From positions 1 through 7,214 of the forward strand of contig JAKBCJ010000246.1 of assembly GCA_021807975.1 (NCBI GenBank): DNA of 7,214 nt, written 5' to 3'. Made by a program: the position numbers and the translations under genes. Positions within the stretch are counted from its first letter, which is position 1, and each line of letters starts with the position of its first letter. The notes beneath the pieces were generated by a model. That model saw only the letters and a program-made list of their open reading frames with translations. It had not been told where the DNA came from and ran no database searches. Positions 6,189 to 7,214 of the stretch are shown piece by piece. The stretch is from Pseudomonadota bacterium. GTDB lineage: Bacteria > Pseudomonadota > Alphaproteobacteria > Acetobacterales > Acetobacteraceae.

Positions 6189-7118
6189 ATGATTCGCGTC
6201 GTTCTTGCCCAGCCCCGCGGCTTTTGTGCCGGTGTGGAGCGGGCTATCGAGATCGTCGAACGGGCGCTTAAGAAGTATGGTCCGCCGATCTACGTCCGTC
6301 ACGAAATCGTGCATAACCGCCATGTGGTGGAAGATTTGCGCACCCGGGGCGCGGTGTTCGTCGATGAACTGGATGAAATCCCGCCCGGTTCGATGACCGT
6401 GTTTTCCGCCCACGGGGTCGCCAAGCGGGTGGAAGAAGCCGCCGCCGAACGCGGGCTTCCGGTGATCGACGCGACCTGCCCGCTGGTGGCCAAGGTTCAC
6501 AACGAAGGCCGGCGGTATGCCCGCCAGGACCGCGAGATCGTGCTTGTAGGACATGCCGGCCATGCTGAAGTCGAAGGCACGGTCGGACAAGTTCCGGCCA
6601 AGGTACACTTGGTGCAGACTGTAGAGGACGTGGCGCTGCTGGACGTAACGGATCCGAACAAGCTGGCCTACATCACCCAGACCACGCTGTCGGTGGACGA
6701 TACCCGCGGCATCATCCAGGCGCTGACCACGCGGTTCCCAACCATCGTTGGCCCGGATGTGCGGGATATCTGCTATGCGACGCAGAACCGGCAGCAGGCG
6801 GTGCGCGATCTGGCCCGGCAGGTCGATATGATCCTGGTCGTCGGTTCGCGGAATTCCTCGAATTCCAACCGGCTGCGCGAAATCGGCCAGGAATTGGGAA
6901 AACCATCGCATCTGATCGACGATGCGGGGGCACTGCGGGCCGAATGGTTCGAGGGTATCGCATCGGTCGGCGTGACCGCGGGCGCATCGGCGCCGGAAAC
7001 GCTGGTGCAAGGCGTGCTGGAAGGGTTGAAGCAGTTCGGCGAGACCCAAATTTCTACCATGGACGGGGTGGCCGAGGACGTCCGGTTCCGCTTTCCCCCC
7101 CAACTTGTTGACGCATAA
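6189..7118 (+). CDS. ispH: 4-hydroxy-3-methylbut-2-enyl diphosphate reductase
   Basis: 309-residue IspH (LytB), the last MEP-pathway enzyme. It is a cytosolic iron-sulfur protein that reduces HMBPP to IPP and DMAPP. The three cluster cysteines are in place: C13 in QPRGFCAGVERA, C97 in DATCPLV and C195 in DICYATQNRQ. Substrate-binding residues are also visible: H42 (IVHN), H75 (SAHGV), H125 and E127 in GHAGHAEVEG, the TTLSVDD loop (165-171), SSNSNRL (223-229) and TAGASAPE (263-270). Length is normal for the family. The start is set by GGAGA at 8 nt spacing and by the conserved N-terminus. It is the first gene of the rightward unit, with hpnH 13 bp downstream. The ispH-hpnH pairing suggests that precursor synthesis and hopanoid side-chain formation are co-expressed. 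Confidence 0.98.
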   Translation: MIRVVLAQPRGFCAGVERAIEIVERALKKYGPPIYVRHEIVHNRHVVEDLRTRGAVFVDELDEIPPGSMTVFSAHGVAKRVEEAAAERGLPVIDATCPLVAKVHNEGRRYARQDREIVLVGHAGHAEVEGTVGQVPAKVHLVQTVEDVALLDVTDPNKLAYITQTTLSVDDTRGIIQALTTRFPTIVGPDVRDICYATQNRQQAVRDLARQVDMILVVGSRNSSNSNRLREIGQELGKPSHLIDDAGALRAEWFEGIASVGVTAGASAPETLVQGVLEGLKQFGETQISTMDGVAEDVRFRFPPQLVDA

Positions 7119-7121
7119 GGA
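7118..7121 (+). promoter_or_regulatory. Shine-Dalgarno site of hpnH
   Basis: AGGA overlaps the last base of the ispH stop codon and ends 10 nt before the hpnH ATG at 7132. It supports translation of hpnH from the ispH transcript. Confidence 0.5.
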
Positions 7122-7131
7122 ATTCGTGTAG

Positions 7132-7214
7132 ATGACCGTCCCGTTGAATCAGGTGCTGCGCGTCGGTGCCTATGTCGTCAAGCAGCACCTGATCGGGCGC
7201 AAGCGCTATCCGCT
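7132..7214 (+). CDS. hpnH: HpnH, adenosylhopane-forming radical SAM protein (5' end only)
   Basis: Only the first 27 codons are in the window; the product begins MTVPLNQVLRVGAYVVKQHL and continues IGRKRYPL. This N-terminus closely matches HpnH proteins, in which a RKRYPL stretch directly precedes the radical SAM domain and its CxxxCxxC motif, here beyond the right edge. HpnH adds a 5'-deoxyadenosyl group to diploptene, giving adenosylhopane, the first step toward bacteriohopanepolyols. The call rests on this short N-terminus plus its position after ispH and opposite other hpn genes. The catalytic cysteines cannot be seen here. Confidence 0.85.
   Translation, partial: MTVPLNQVLRVGAYVVKQHLIGRKRYP
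7148..7193 (+). repeat. Perfect 12-bp inverted repeat in the 5' coding region of hpnH
   Basis: The arm atcaggtgctgc (7148-7159) is the exact reverse complement of gcagcacctgat (7182-7193), with a 22-nt loop. The stem would form in the hpnH mRNA, starting 16 nt after the A of the start codon. It overlaps codons 6-21, so it could arise from codon choice, or it could act on early translation. Confidence 0.6.

Noticed and set aside
6851..6866. Repeated gaattcc pair in ispH
   Set aside because: It is explained by codons for the conserved NSSNSN substrate-binding motif of IspH.
5925..7103. Minus-strand open frame of 392 codons over ispH
   Set aside because: It is antisense to the full ispH gene and shows no family motifs. 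It is a by-product of high GC content.

Overview
The window is a compact, high-GC stretch of a bacterial chromosome carrying two facing-away transcription units. Both are devoted to isoprenoid precursors and hopanoid lipids. Gene content (ispA, dxs, ispH with hpnH, hpnI, hpnJ and hpnM), the strong G/C third-position bias and the protein flavour point to a hopanoid-making alphaproteobacterium. A Rhodospirillales/Acetobacteraceae-like lineage is my best guess, but this rests on inference and no 16S or tRNA gene is present to confirm it.

Leftward unit (minus strand, read from about 5910 down to 1): ispA (farnesyl diphosphate synthase), dxs (1-deoxy-D-xylulose-5-phosphate synthase), hpnM (MlaC-like exported protein), hpnI (BHT N-acetylglucosaminyltransferase), and hpnJ (B12-binding radical SAM enzyme, cut by the window's left edge). 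ispA and dxs are 17 bp apart. The next three junctions (dxs/hpnM, hpnM/hpnI, hpnI/hpnJ) are all 4-bp ATGA stop/start overlaps, so this is very probably one translationally coupled operon. Rightward unit (plus strand): ispH (HMBPP reductase) at 6189-7118, then after 13 bp hpnH (adenosylhopane synthase), cut by the right edge. About 280 bp of shared upstream DNA (5911-6188) separates the units.

Together the genes describe one pathway. DXS makes the first committed MEP intermediate, IspH makes IPP and DMAPP, and IspA makes FPP, the squalene precursor. Squalene formation and cyclisation genes lie outside the window. HpnH then attaches the adenosyl side chain to diploptene. HpnI adds GlcNAc to bacteriohopanetetrol (BHT), and HpnJ converts the deacetylated sugar to the cyclitol ether. 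HpnM may help move the lipid between membranes.

The main anomaly is inside hpnI. About 50 codons of Pro/Gly/Ser/Thr-rich, repeat-bearing sequence interrupt the glycosyltransferase domain. The stretch is bounded by an exact 8-bp direct repeat exactly 153 bp (51 codons) apart. This looks like an in-frame insertion of an intergenic-type repeat element into a working gene. A second structural oddity is a perfect 12-bp inverted repeat within the first 21 codons of hpnH.
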